Positions 16,301 to 23,954 of a DNA stretch of 64,000 nucleotides are shown piece by piece; position 1 is the first letter of the stretch; each line of letters starts with the position of its first letter. The notes beneath the pieces were generated by a model, which did no database searches, was not told where the DNA came from, and saw only the letters and a program-made list of their open reading frames with translations. Source of the stretch: JBKBKC01 sp046294265 (lineage in GTDB: Bacteria; Pseudomonadota; Alphaproteobacteria; Rhodobacterales; Rhodobacteraceae). The translations under genes and the position numbers were made by a program. The stretch lies in NCBI GenBank assembly GCA_046294265.1, contig JBKBKC010000015.1:1-64000 (forward strand), in the 5' to 3' direction.

Positions 16301-17446
16301 TCAGCGGCGCGTCAGGGCGTCAAGGGCATGCAGCACCAGCCCCGCCGCCAGCCCCCAGAAGGCCGCGCCGATCCCCCAGACCGCGACACCCGATGCGGTG
16401 ACCACCAGCGTCGCCGCCGCCGGAAAGCGGGTGGCGGGGGTGGCGAAGGCGGTGGTGGCCGCACCCATGAAGGGGCCGAGCAGCGCCAGGCCCACGATCG
16501 CGGTGACAACGCCGGCGGGCAGGGCGGCGATGAGGGCCAGGATCACCGGCCCGAACAGCCCCAGGAGCAGCCAGAAACCGGCATAGGCGATGCCCGCCTT
16601 CCAGCGCTGGGCGGGGTCCGGGTGGGTGTCTGGCCCCATGCAGATCGCGGCGGTGATCGCCGCCATGCTGACGGTATGGGCGCCTGCCAGGGCCGCCAGC
16701 GCCGAGGCGCCGCCGGTGGCCATCAGCGCGGGGCCGACCGGGGCCTCGTATCCATGCGCGCGCAGCGTGGCAAAGCCGGGCAGGTTCTGCGAGGCCATGG
16801 TGACAAGGTAGAGCGGCAGGCCAAGGCCCAGCATCACCTCGGCCCGCAAGGCCGGCGCGATATAGGTGAGCGCGGGCAGGGCGGCGGGCAGGGCAGGGGC
16901 ATTGGCCTCGCCCGTGGCAAAGGCCAGTGCTGCCCCCGTGGCCAGCGCTGCCAGCACCGCCACCGCCGGGTTCCACAGCCGCACCCCGGCAAAGACCGCG
17001 ACCATCGGCGGCACCACCACGGGCAGCCCCTCTGCCGCCCCCGGCAGCCGCAGGCAGAACGGCAAGAGAACCCCCGCCAGCATCGCCCCCGCGACGCCAT
17101 CGGGGATCATCGCCACCATGCGGCCCAGGGGCCGGACCGCCCCCGTCAGCACGATCAGACCCGCCGCCAGCACAAAGGCCCCCACCGCCTCGGCCATGGT
17201 CACGCCCGAGGTTGCGGCCACCAGCGCCGCCCCCGGCGTGGACCAGGCGATGACGGCCGGGATCCGGTAGCGCCATGAAAGCCAGGCCCCCGCCGCCGCC
17301 TTTGCCAGACAGATCGCAAAGACCCAGGAGGCCGTCTGCTCCGCACTGGCCCCCACCGCCGCCGCCGCCGACAGAACCAGCGCGATGGTCGAGCCATAGC
17401 CGACCAGCGCCGCCACGAGGGGTGCCGTCACAAGGGATGCGCGCAT
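16301..17446 (-). CDS. BenE-type benzoate/H+ symporter family protein
   Basis: This 381-residue membrane protein has about 12 hydrophobic segments and the BenE family pattern, including YRIPAVIAWSTPGAALV, GLPLYLVTMASQNLPGFATL and MGPDTHPDPAQRW. Family members import benzoate with protons, but many in this family have no known substrate, and no benzoate catabolic genes are nearby. I chose ATG 17446 (MRASLVTAPL), which starts just before the first membrane segment; the open frame extends 19 codons further without support. Confidence 0.85.
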   Translation of the reverse strand: MRASLVTAPLVAALVGYGSTIALVLSAAAAVGASAEQTASWVFAICLAKAAAGAWLSWRYRIPAVIAWSTPGAALVAATSGVTMAEAVGAFVLAAGLIVLTGAVRPLGRMVAMIPDGVAGAMLAGVLLPFCLRLPGAAEGLPVVVPPMVAVFAGVRLWNPAVAVLAALATGAALAFATGEANAPALPAALPALTYIAPALRAEVMLGLGLPLYLVTMASQNLPGFATLRAHGYEAPVGPALMATGGASALAALAGAHTVSMAAITAAICMGPDTHPDPAQRWKAGIAYAGFWLLLGLFGPVILALIAALPAGVVTAIVGLALLGPFMGAATTAFATPATRFPAAATLVVTASGVAVWGIGAAFWGLAAGLVLHALDALTRR

Positions 17447-17524
17447 CGGGGTCCGGCTTCGGTTGACCCGCGCGGTTATCCGGCAGGGCGGGACTTGCTG
17501 CAAGGAGGGATGGGTGGGCGGCGA

Positions 17525-17586
17525 CCGCGGGGAGGAGGATCGGGGCCGCCGCCGCTTATCCGCCGGCCCAGGGAGGAGGAGGGGCC
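17525..17586 (-). ncRNA. Cuckoo/CcsR-like sRNA unit 5
   Basis: Last unit of the array. On the minus strand SL1 is GGCCC (17586-17582) with GGGCC (17569-17565) around CUCCUCCUCCCU. SL2 carries CCUCCUCCC in its loop, but its stem is flawed (CCCCG against CGCGG). The unit is 111 bp from unit 4. Confidence 0.65.
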
Positions 17587-17635
17587 GGTCAGATCAGGGT
17601 GCCGGGGCAGGGCCCGGCGAAAGGGTGGGCGGCGA

Positions 17636-17697
17636 CCCCGGGGAGGAGGATCGGGGCCGCCGCCGCTTATCCGCCGGCCCAGGGAGGAGGAGGGGCC
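17636..17697 (-). ncRNA. Cuckoo/CcsR-like sRNA unit 4
   Basis: SL1 GGCCC/GGGCC (17697-17676) and SL2 CCCCG/CGGGG (17656-17636) both show CCUCCUCCC in the loop. A GC-rich hairpin (GCCGGGC/GCCCCGGC type) separates it from unit 5 and could be a processing or termination site. Confidence 0.7.
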
Positions 17698-17747
17698 GGT
17701 CAGATCAGGGTGCCGGGGCAGGGCCCCGGCGAAAGGGTGGGCGGCGT

Positions 17748-17809
17748 CCCCGGGGAGGAGGATCGGGGCCGCCGCCGCTTATCCGCCGGCCCAGGGAGGA
17801 GGAGGGGCC
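17748..17809 (-). ncRNA. Cuckoo/CcsR-like sRNA unit 3
   Basis: SL1 GGCCC/GGGCC (17809-17788) and SL2 CCCCG/CGGGG (17768-17748) each present CCUCCUCCC. The hairpin GCCGGGGC-CCT-GCCCCGGC at 17712-17730 follows it. One extra C there makes the spacing to unit 4 112 bp instead of 111. Confidence 0.7.
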
Positions 17810-17858
17810 GGTCAGATCGCGGTGCCGGGGCAGGGCCCGGCGAAAGGGTGGGCGGCGA

Positions 17859-17919
17859 CCCCGGGGAGGAGGATCGGAGCCGCCGCCGCTATCCGTCGGC
17901 CCAGGGAGGAGGAGGGGCC
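17859..17919 (-). ncRNA. Cuckoo/CcsR-like sRNA unit 2
   Basis: SL1 GGCCC/GGGCC (17919-17898) and SL2 CUCCG/CGGGG (17879-17859, with one G-U pair) hold CCUCCUCCC in their loops. It is nearly identical to units 3 and 4. Confidence 0.7.
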
Positions 17920-17972
17920 GCGCAGATCACGGGTGGAAACGGCCCCTCGGGGTGCGCTTCCGGGTAGAAAAG

Positions 17973-18041
17973 GCGGCGGCGCCAAGGAGGAGGAAAAGCG
18001 CCGCCGCTCTTGCCATGGGCCCCAGGGAGGAGGAGGGGACC
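17973..18041 (-). ncRNA. Cuckoo/CcsR-like sRNA unit 1
   Basis: First unit, starting 12 nt after the DUF1127 stop. Its sequence differs from units 2-5 but the fold is kept: SL1 GGUCCC/GGGGCC (18041-18018) around CCUCCUCCC, and SL2 with a perfect 10-bp stem GCGGCGGCGC/GCGCCGCCGC (18007-17973) and a loop UUUUCCUCCUCCUUG. The compensating stems with different sequence argue for a selected RNA structure. Confidence 0.7.
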
Positions 18042-18052
18042 CGGCAAAAACC

Positions 18053-18268
18053 CTATTTGCCGTAGGCGGCCTCGGTCGCGATCCGGGTGATCATCGAACG
18101 GTGGATGCCAAGGTCGTCAAGCTCGCGCGAGGACAGCGCGTTCAGTTCGCGCAGGGTCTGGCGATAGATCGCGCGGCGCCGCGATGCGTCGCGCAGGGAT
18201 TTCAGGATCGACGCGATCCGGTCGGTCAGACCGGCGGTCGCGGCGCGGGATGCGTTCAGGTATGCCAT
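18053..18268 (-). CDS. Small DUF1127 protein, CcaF1-like
   Basis: This 71-residue basic protein ends with the DUF1127 motif (LNALSSRELDDLGIHRSMI). In Rhodobacter sphaeroides the 71-residue DUF1127 protein CcaF1 is an RNA-binding protein encoded directly upstream of the CcsR1-4 small RNAs; the same arrangement is seen here. ATG 18268 gives that length and follows GAGGCTGAAGAC; the longer frame upstream has no homology. It probably shares a stress-induced transcript with the five sRNA units. Confidence 0.85.
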   Translation of the reverse strand: MAYLNASRAATAGLTDRIASILKSLRDASRRRAIYRQTLRELNALSSRELDDLGIHRSMITRIATEAAYGK

Positions 18269-18397
18269 GTCTTCAGCCTCGTTTCTGTCAGGTCCGACGG
18301 GTGCCCCGGGTTGGGTATCCCGTTTCTGTTGCCGCAAACATGCGGCGTTTGCTGCACATGCACAATACTCCTCGCCGCAATGCTGCCATGCAGCAAA

Positions 18398-18426
18398 ATC
18401 ATGGCTGGCGCCATTGATTTCCCCAA
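18398..18426 (-). promoter_or_regulatory. Possible RpoH-type promoter of the DUF1127-sRNA unit
   Basis: On the minus strand CTTGGGG (ending in TTGGGG, 18426-18421) and CCATGAT (18404-18398) are 16 bp apart, which resembles heat-shock sigma promoters (CTTG...CCAT). The R. sphaeroides counterpart is under RpoHI/RpoHII. The leader would be about 120 nt. The match is by eye. Confidence 0.4.
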
Positions 18427-18534
18427 GGGAAACACCGGGTTCGCCTGAATTGTGATCATCCGGTCCACCCGGCCTTGTCCTTTGCCACGGAAAGAACAAC
18501 CTATGCGCAACATTCGGGCAGCGGAGGAACGGGC

Positions 18535-19599
18535 ATGGCGGACCGGGCAGAGGTGATGGCGGTGCTGGCCGGGGTGGCGGTGCCGGGCGGGGGCACCCTG
18601 GCCAGCCGCGATCTGATTCGGGCGCTGACGGTCGAGGGCGGGCGCGTGGCCTTCGTGATCGAGGCCGCGACAGCAGACGAGGCGCGCGCCCTCGGCCCCG
18701 CGCAGGCGGCGGCGGAAACCGCCCTGCGCGCGCTGCCCGGCGTGGCGCAGGTGCAGGTGGTGCTGACAGCCCCCACCGCCCCCAAGGCGCCGCCCGCGCT
18801 GAAGGTGGGCCAGCACCCCACCCCGCAGCAGGGCGGCCCGCAGAAGGTGAGCGGGGTGGACCGCATCCTCGCCATCGCCAGCGGCAAGGGCGGCGTGGGC
18901 AAATCCACCGTGGCCTCGAACCTCGCGGTGGCGCTGGCGCGCCAGGGGCGACGGGTGGGCCTCCTGGATGCCGACATCTACGGCCCCAGCCAGCCGCGCA
19001 TGATGGGGGCCTCCGCCCGCCCCGCCAGCCCGGATGGCAAGACCATCATCCCGCTGACCGCGCATGGCGTCACGCTCATGTCCATCGGCCTCATGCTGAA
19101 GGAGGACGAGGCGGTGGTCTGGCGCGGGCCGATGATCATGGGCGCGCTGCAGCAGCTTCTGACGCAGGTGGCCTGGGGGCGGCTCGATGTAATGATCGTC
19201 GATCTGCCGCCGGGGACCGGCGACATCCAGCTCACACTTTGCCAGCGCACGCAGCTGACCGGGGCCATCGTCGTCAGCACGCCGCAGGATGTGGCGCTCT
19301 TGGATGCGCGAAAGGCGCTGGACATGTTCGCCAAGCTCGGCACGCCCGTGCTGGGCCTGATCGAGAACATGTCCACCTATATCTGCCCCAACTGCGGGCA
19401 TGAGGCGCATATCTTCGGCCATGGTGGCGTCGCCGCCGAGGCCAGGCGGCTGAACCTGCCGTTCCTCGCATCGCTGCCCCTCGATCTGTCGGTGCGGCTC
19501 GCAGGTGATGCGGGCGTGCCGGTGGCGGCGGGTGACGGTCCGGTGGCCGAGGCCTATGCGCGGCTTGCCGCGGGGCTGGTCGCGGGCGGGATGGCCTGA
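18535..19599 (+). CDS. mrp: Mrp/NBP35-type iron-sulfur carrier ATPase
   Basis: This 354-residue cytosolic P-loop protein of the Mrp/ApbC family binds and transfers Fe-S clusters. An N-terminal DUF59-like domain (about 1-80) is followed by the deviant Walker A GKGGVGKST (117-125), LDADIYGPSQPRM, DLPPGTGD and the cluster-binding Cys284-x2-Cys287 in ICPNCGH. I chose ATG 18535, which has GGAGG upstream at good spacing; an earlier in-frame ATG adds 20 unsupported residues. It is monocistronic, divergent from the DUF1127 gene. Confidence 0.93.
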   Translation: MADRAEVMAVLAGVAVPGGGTLASRDLIRALTVEGGRVAFVIEAATADEARALGPAQAAAETALRALPGVAQVQVVLTAPTAPKAPPALKVGQHPTPQQGGPQKVSGVDRILAIASGKGGVGKSTVASNLAVALARQGRRVGLLDADIYGPSQPRMMGASARPASPDGKTIIPLTAHGVTLMSIGLMLKEDEAVVWRGPMIMGALQQLLTQVAWGRLDVMIVDLPPGTGDIQLTLCQRTQLTGAIVVSTPQDVALLDARKALDMFAKLGTPVLGLIENMSTYICPNCGHEAHIFGHGGVAAEARRLNLPFLASLPLDLSVRLAGDAGVPVAAGDGPVAEAYARLAAGLVAGGMA

Positions 19600-19639
19600 C
19601 GGCTGGGATCGGCTGGGGCGGGCGGGGCAGCGGCCCCCG

Positions 19640-19665
19640 GCCGAATCACGCGACCGCGATTCGGC
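19640..19665 (+). terminator. Hairpin after mrp
   Basis: GCCGAATC (19640-19647) pairs with GATTCGGC (19658-19665) around a 10-nt loop, 41 bp after the mrp stop. There is no T run, so it may end transcription weakly or protect the 3' end. Confidence 0.4.
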
Positions 19666-19843
19666 GTGAGTTTGCAGGCGGTTGCGGCCGGTTCTGGCGG
19701 CATGTCCGCAGACCGGCGGGGCAGGTGCGCGCGCCTGCCAAAAATAATCCGATCTCCCGGCCCGCGGCGGCATTCCGGCAACACCTCTAGATGTGGTGTT
19801 GCTTGGGTGACTAATGCCCAAACCTAGGCTGCGCCGCGCGCAT

Positions 19844-19858
19844 GTTCTTTTTGCGTTC
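19844..19858 (+). promoter_or_regulatory. LexA-type box at the division-cluster promoter
   Basis: GTTC-TTTTTGC-GTTC is an exact GTTC-N7-GTTC match. It overlaps the proposed -35 (TTGCGT, 19851-19856), so LexA binding would block the promoter that drives mraZ and the genes behind it. Confidence 0.45.
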
Positions 19859-19879
19859 TCTTCGCGCTGAGGCTGTGAT
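19851..19879 (+). promoter_or_regulatory. Possible promoter of the mraZ leader
   Basis: TTGCGT (19851-19856) and TGTGAT (19874-19879) are 17 bp apart, placing the start near 19886. Both hexamers are imperfect (3/6 and 4/6). The location is supported by the LexA-type box and MraZ boxes around it. Confidence 0.4.
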
Positions 19880-19933
19880 CCCATTCAATCCCAAGCTGAC
19901 CCAAAAAAAACCTTTGCGTCCCAGATGAACCCA
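19880..19933 (+). promoter_or_regulatory. MraZ operator: CCCA boxes on a 10-bp register
   Basis: CCCA (TGGG on the minus strand) occurs at 19880, 19890, 19900, 19920 and 19930; only the 19910 position is empty. MraZ of Escherichia coli binds TGGGN repeats with 5-nt spacers, that is a 10-bp period. The array starts at the predicted transcription start, which would suit autorepression. Confidence 0.7.
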
Positions 19934-20175
19934 TGGCACTGATCTGCTCACGGAGACGGGACGGCAAGACCAAACAGGGGCGACGCAAGACCCCGAAGAA
20001 CAAGGCAAAAGCAGGCTTTCATACAGGCACCGCTTTCGTCTCCGCACGACAACAAGGATCCGGCGCGCGAGCGAGCAGACATCCCCCCAGGTGGCGCGCG
20101 CAGCTGGACGACCCGGCGACGGGACAGGGCGGCGGATCGGGCAGTGGCAGCAGCCCGATCCGCCGTTGTCCGTTT
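19886..20175 (+). ncRNA. UpsM-like leader RNA of the division cluster
   Basis: The roughly 340-nt leader of mraZ has no credible ORF but contains a perfect 12-bp hairpin GGCGGATCGGGC/GCCCGATCCGCC (20131-20142 with 20153-20164) followed by GTTGTCCGTTT. In R. sphaeroides the mraZ 5' UTR gives rise to the abundant sRNA UpsM by partial termination. Position and architecture fit; the sequence was not compared and the 5' end is a prediction. Confidence 0.5.
20131..20175 (+). terminator. Attenuator hairpin in the mraZ leader
   Basis: A perfect 12-bp stem with a 10-nt loop is followed by a short T-containing stretch, 52 bp before the mraZ start. It can release a leader RNA and reduce read-through into the division genes. 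Confidence 0.6.
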
Positions 20176-20226
20176 CAGGGGCACCCAGAACAGCACCACG
20201 GGGGATGAAGGGGCCGCAAGGCAGCA

Positions 20227-20751
20227 ATGGCGTTCCGCAGCGAGTTCGACCAGAAGGTTGACGGCAAGGCCCGGGTGATGATCCCCGCGTCGTTCCGCGC
20301 TGTGATCCAGGCGGGCGATCCCGACCACGCCCCCGGCAAGCGCCCGCGCTTCGTGATGGTCTATGGCGGCGACAACCGCGCTTATGTCGAATGCTATACC
20401 ATGGAGGGGATGCGCGCGCTCGAGGCCCGCATCGGGCGCATGAAGCTGGGCGACAAGCGCCGGATTTACCTGTCGAAAAACCTCGTGCGGATGTCCATCG
20501 AGGTTGAGATCGACAATGAGGGGCGGATCGTCCTGCCCGCGAAATGCCGCGACAAGCTGGGGATCGGCGGCGATGTGCTGGAAAAGTCCGGCCCCGTCGA
20601 TACCGTGTTCGCGGGCGACATCCAGACCTTCCAGATCTGGAACCGCGCCGATTATGACGCCGACCGCGCGGGCACCGCCGAGCTTGCCTCCGAACTCTTG
20701 CCCGAGGGCGAGGACATGCTGAGCCTTCTGGACGACGACACGGAGGATTGA
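20227..20751 (+). CDS. mraZ: Transcriptional regulator MraZ
   Basis: This 174-residue protein has two AbrB-like MraZ domains (about 1-70 and 80-145), with the DxxxR-type KARVMIPASFR and EGRIVLPAKCRDKLGI strands, plus an acidic tail. MraZ represses its own promoter and affects the division genes behind it. It is somewhat longer than the usual 140-170 residues because of the tail. CCCA boxes upstream (19880-19933) are its likely operator. The GGAGG inside its last codons serves as ribosome site for rsmH. Confidence 0.95.
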   Translation: MAFRSEFDQKVDGKARVMIPASFRAVIQAGDPDHAPGKRPRFVMVYGGDNRAYVECYTMEGMRALEARIGRMKLGDKRRIYLSKNLVRMSIEVEIDNEGRIVLPAKCRDKLGIGGDVLEKSGPVDTVFAGDIQTFQIWNRADYDADRAGTAELASELLPEGEDMLSLLDDDTED

Positions 20752-20754
20752 CCC

Positions 20755-21795
20755 TTGCCCGACCGCGCCCCGCTGCCCGGACGCGCTGACACCGACGCGC
20801 CGCATGTGCCCGTGCTGCTGGCCCCGCTGCTGGCGGCCTGCGCGCCGGTTGCCGGGCATTGGGTGGACGGCACCTTTGGCGCAGGGGGCTATGCGCGCGG
20901 GTTGCTTGCGGCGGGGGCGGGCCGCGTGACGGGCATAGACCGCGACCCGCTGGCGCTGCAGATGGCGGCGGGCTGGATCGGCGAGCATGGCGACCGGCTG
21001 CGGCTGGTGCAGGGCAATTTTTCCGACCTCGATACGCTGGCGGAGGGGCCGGTTCAGGGCGTGGTCCTCGACCTCGGCGTGTCCTCGATGCAGCTCGATC
21101 TGCCCGAGCGCGGGTTTTCCTTCCTGCGCGACGGCCCCCTCGACATGCGGATGAGCCAGGCGGGCCCCAGTGCCGCCGACCTTGTGGCCACCGTCTCCGA
21201 GGCGGCGCTGGCCGACATCATCCACCACTACGGCGAGGATCGCGCCGCCCGCCGCATCGCCCGCGCCATCGTGGCCGCGCGCGCGGTCGAGCCCATCACC
21301 ACCACGCTGCGGCTGGCCGAGGTGGTGGCATCGGTGCTGCCCCGCCCCAAGCCGGGCCAAAGCCACCCCGCCACCCGCGCCTTCCAGGCCATCCGCATCG
21401 CGGTGAACGCCGAGTTTTCCGAACTGGTGCAAGGTCTTGCCGCAGCCGAGCGGGCGCTGGCCCCCGGGGGCCTGCTGGCCGTCGTCACCTTCCACAGCCT
21501 GGAGGACCGCATCGTGAAACGGTTCTTCCACGAGGCCGCGGGCGGCAGCGCCGGCAACCGCCACGCGCCCGCCCAAGCCACCACGCCCGCCCGCTTCACC
21601 CCCGTCACCAAGGGCGCCACCGCGCCGGATGACGCGGAAACCGCCGCCAACCCCCGCGCCCGCTCGGCCCGCCTACGCATCGCGCGCCGCACCGAGGCCC
21701 CGCCCGCGACCCCCGACCCCGCCACCCTCGGGATGCCCATGCTCCCCGAGGCGCGCAGACCGCCCGACACGCGCAGACCGAAGGCCCGCCCATGA
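20755..21795 (+). CDS. rsmH: 16S rRNA m4C1402 methyltransferase RsmH
   Basis: This 346-residue S-adenosylmethionine enzyme N4-methylates C1402 of 16S rRNA. Family blocks are HVPVLLAPLL near the start, DGTFGAGGYARGLL (SAM loop), DLGVSSMQLD and the C-terminal FHSLEDRIVKRFF. The start is TTG 20755, 8 nt after a GGAGG; no ATG lies before the HVPVLL motif. The C-terminal tail is proline-rich. It overlaps ftsL by 4 nt. Confidence 0.95.
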   Translation: MPDRAPLPGRADTDAPHVPVLLAPLLAACAPVAGHWVDGTFGAGGYARGLLAAGAGRVTGIDRDPLALQMAAGWIGEHGDRLRLVQGNFSDLDTLAEGPVQGVVLDLGVSSMQLDLPERGFSFLRDGPLDMRMSQAGPSAADLVATVSEAALADIIHHYGEDRAARRIARAIVAARAVEPITTTLRLAEVVASVLPRPKPGQSHPATRAFQAIRIAVNAEFSELVQGLAAAERALAPGGLLAVVTFHSLEDRIVKRFFHEAAGGSAGNRHAPAQATTPARFTPVTKGATAPDDAETAANPRARSARLRIARRTEAPPATPDPATLGMPMLPEARRPPDTRRPKARP

Positions 21796-22148
21796 CCCGC
21801 CCGCTCCTCTACCTCACCACCATCGCTTTGCTGACGGCCCTCGCCTTCTGGGCCTACCGCGAGAATTACGCGACCCAGACCGCCCTGCGCCGGATGGCGG
21901 CGCTGGATGCCGAGATCCGCAATCTGCAGCAGGCGCTGTCGGTGCAGCGCGCCGAATGGGCCTATCTGAACCGCCCCGACCGCCTGCGCGACCTCGTGGG
22001 CCTGAACTTCGAGCGTGTGCCGCTCTTGCCGCTGGAACCCGGCCAGTTCGCCGAGACGCGCGACGTGGCCATGCCCCCCGCCGACATCCTGCCGCTGGAC
22101 ATCATCCCCGTTGAGGTTCAGGGCGAACTGACGGAGGCCGACCTGTGA
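21792..22148 (+). CDS. ftsL: Cell division protein FtsL
   Basis: This 118-residue bitopic protein has a short cytosolic start, one membrane helix (about 5-22, LYLTTIALLTALAFWAY) and a periplasmic coiled coil with a leucine-zipper-like stretch (about 30-60). With FtsB and FtsQ it forms the complex that activates FtsWI. Identification rests on size, topology and position between rsmH and ftsI. It overlaps both neighbours. Confidence 0.88.
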   Translation: MTRPLLYLTTIALLTALAFWAYRENYATQTALRRMAALDAEIRNLQQALSVQRAEWAYLNRPDRLRDLVGLNFERVPLLPLEPGQFAETRDVAMPPADILPLDIIPVEVQGELTEADL

Positions 22149-23929
22149 CCCGCATCCCCCTGCGCCCCCTCGCCCGCATCCTGACCGCCCGCCAGCGCGG
22201 CGAAAACCCCGACAGCATCGAGCGTGAAAACATCCGCCTGCGCGCCGAGGCCACGCGCGACCGCAGCCGCGCGCGCGCCGAGCGGCGGCTGAAATTCCTC
22301 GGCCTCGCCTTTCTCGCGGCCTTCGCCACGGTGGGGGTGCGCATGGGCTCGCTCGCGGCCACCTCGCCGTCGGAACCCCGCGCCACCGGCACCGGCGCCC
22401 AGATCACCGCGCTGCGCGCCGACATCACCGACCGCAACGGCCGCCTGATGGCCACGAACCTCCTGACCCACGCGCTTTATGCCCATCCCAAGCAGATGAT
22501 CGACCCCGCCCGCGTGGCCCGCGACCTGGCCCGCATCTTTCCCGACATGAACGCCGCCGATCTTGAGCGCCGCTTCACCGATGGCCGGTCCTTCCTGTGG
22601 CTGCGCCGCAAGCTCAGCCCCGAACAGGTGCAGCAGGTGCATGACATCGGCGACCCCGGCCTCCTCTTTGGCCCGCGCGAGATGCGGCTTTACCCCAACG
22701 GGCGGCTGGCCGCCCATATCCTGGGCGGCGCGAGCTTTGGCGCCGAAGGCGTGAACGCGGCCGAGGTGATCGGCGTGGCGGGGATCGAGGCGGCACTCGA
22801 TGCCCGCCTGCGCGACCCCGACCAGGCGGCCACGCCGATCATGCTCTCCATCGACCTGACCGTGCAGGCGGCGGTGGAGGAGATCCTCGATACCGGGATG
22901 AAGATGATGAACGCGCGCGGTGCCGCCGCCATCTTGATGGACGTGCGCACGGGTGAGGTGATCGCGCTGGCCTCGCTGCCCGACTTCGACCCCAACGACC
23001 GGCCCCAACCTGCGGTCAAGGGCGACCCCGCCGACAGCCCGCTGTTCAACCGCGCCATGCAGGGGGTCTATGAACTGGGCTCCACCTTCAAGATCTTCGC
23101 CGTGGCGCAGGCGATGGATCTGGGCCTGATCAACGCGCAGACGATGATCGACGCCCGCGCGCCGCTGGTCTGGGGCAAGCACAAGATCAAGGAATTCCAG
23201 AACAAGAACTACGGCCAGATCACCGCCACCGACGTGATCGTGAAATCCTCGAACGCCGGCACCGGCCGCATCGCGCTGATGATCGGGGCCGAGCGGCAGC
23301 GGGCCTTTTACCGCGCCCTCGGGTTCTTCGACCCCACGCCGCTGGAGATGATCGAGGCCCCCAAGGCCCGCCCCCTGATCCCCGCCCGCTGGCCCGAGAT
23401 CGTCACCATCACCACCTCTTTCGGGCATGGCATGTCGGCCTCGCCCATGCATCTGGCCGCGGCCTATGCCGCCATCGCCAATGACGGGGTGGCGGTGAAA
23501 CCCACCCTCCTGAGACGCGATGCGCCGCCCGAGGGCACGCGCGTGCTGTCGCGCGGGGTGGCCGAGGCCGCGCAAACCATGCTGCGCGAGGTGGTCACGC
23601 GCGGCACCGCGTCCCTGGGCGAGGTGGAGGGGTATGACGTGGGCGGCAAGACCGGCACGGCCGACAAGCCCAAGCGCACGGGCGGCTACTACAAGGACAA
23701 GGTGATCAACACCTTCGCCAGCACCTTCCCCGCCTCCGACCCCCGCTATGTGCTGGTGGTGACGCTGGACGAGCCGGTGGAAACCTCCGGCCCACAGCCC
23801 CGCCGCACCGCAGGCTGGACGGCGGTGCCGGTGGCGGCCGAGATGATCCGCCGCACCGCCCCCCTGCTGGGCCTCAGGCCACAGGTGGACGCCGGGGACG
23901 GGAATGCGCTAATGCCCGTGCGCAACTGA
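22145..23929 (+). CDS. ftsI: Septal peptidoglycan transpeptidase FtsI (PBP3)
   Basis: This 594-residue class B penicillin-binding protein cross-links septal peptidoglycan. It has a cytosolic N-terminus, one membrane segment (about 45-65), a dimerisation/pedestal domain and a transpeptidase domain with catalytic Ser313 in STFK, Ser368-Ser-Asn370 and Lys502-Thr-Gly. The start is GTG 22145, giving a GTGA overlap with ftsL. No truncation is seen. Confidence 0.96.
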   Translation: MTRIPLRPLARILTARQRGENPDSIERENIRLRAEATRDRSRARAERRLKFLGLAFLAAFATVGVRMGSLAATSPSEPRATGTGAQITALRADITDRNGRLMATNLLTHALYAHPKQMIDPARVARDLARIFPDMNAADLERRFTDGRSFLWLRRKLSPEQVQQVHDIGDPGLLFGPREMRLYPNGRLAAHILGGASFGAEGVNAAEVIGVAGIEAALDARLRDPDQAATPIMLSIDLTVQAAVEEILDTGMKMMNARGAAAILMDVRTGEVIALASLPDFDPNDRPQPAVKGDPADSPLFNRAMQGVYELGSTFKIFAVAQAMDLGLINAQTMIDARAPLVWGKHKIKEFQNKNYGQITATDVIVKSSNAGTGRIALMIGAERQRAFYRALGFFDPTPLEMIEAPKARPLIPARWPEIVTITTSFGHGMSASPMHLAAAYAAIANDGVAVKPTLLRRDAPPEGTRVLSRGVAEAAQTMLREVVTRGTASLGEVEGYDVGGKTGTADKPKRTGGYYKDKVINTFASTFPASDPRYVLVVTLDEPVETSGPQPRRTAGWTAVPVAAEMIRRTAPLLGLRPQVDAGDGNALMPVRN

Positions 23930-23954
23930 CATCCCGTCCGGGCAGGGGGACAGC

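Noticed and set aside
17525..18041. Possible CRISPR array
   Set aside because: Repeats are 111 bp and contiguous, without unique spacers or cas genes.
17463..18448. Plus-strand ORFs of 122 to 317 codons over the tandem repeats
   Set aside because: They are by-products of a 111-bp period divisible by three in stop-poor GC-rich DNA; the products are low-complexity Gly/Arg repeats, while the minus strand shows a conserved RNA fold.
19780..19802. CAACACC-N9-GGTGTTG palindrome as an NrdR box
   Set aside because: Spacing and core do not match the NrdR consensus; it may be a hairpin but I cannot assign it.
19933..20208. ORF of 91 codons in the mraZ leader
   Set aside because: Its ATG lies inside a CCCA box, it has no ribosome site, the product looks random and basic, and it runs through the 12-bp hairpin; a leader RNA explains the region better.
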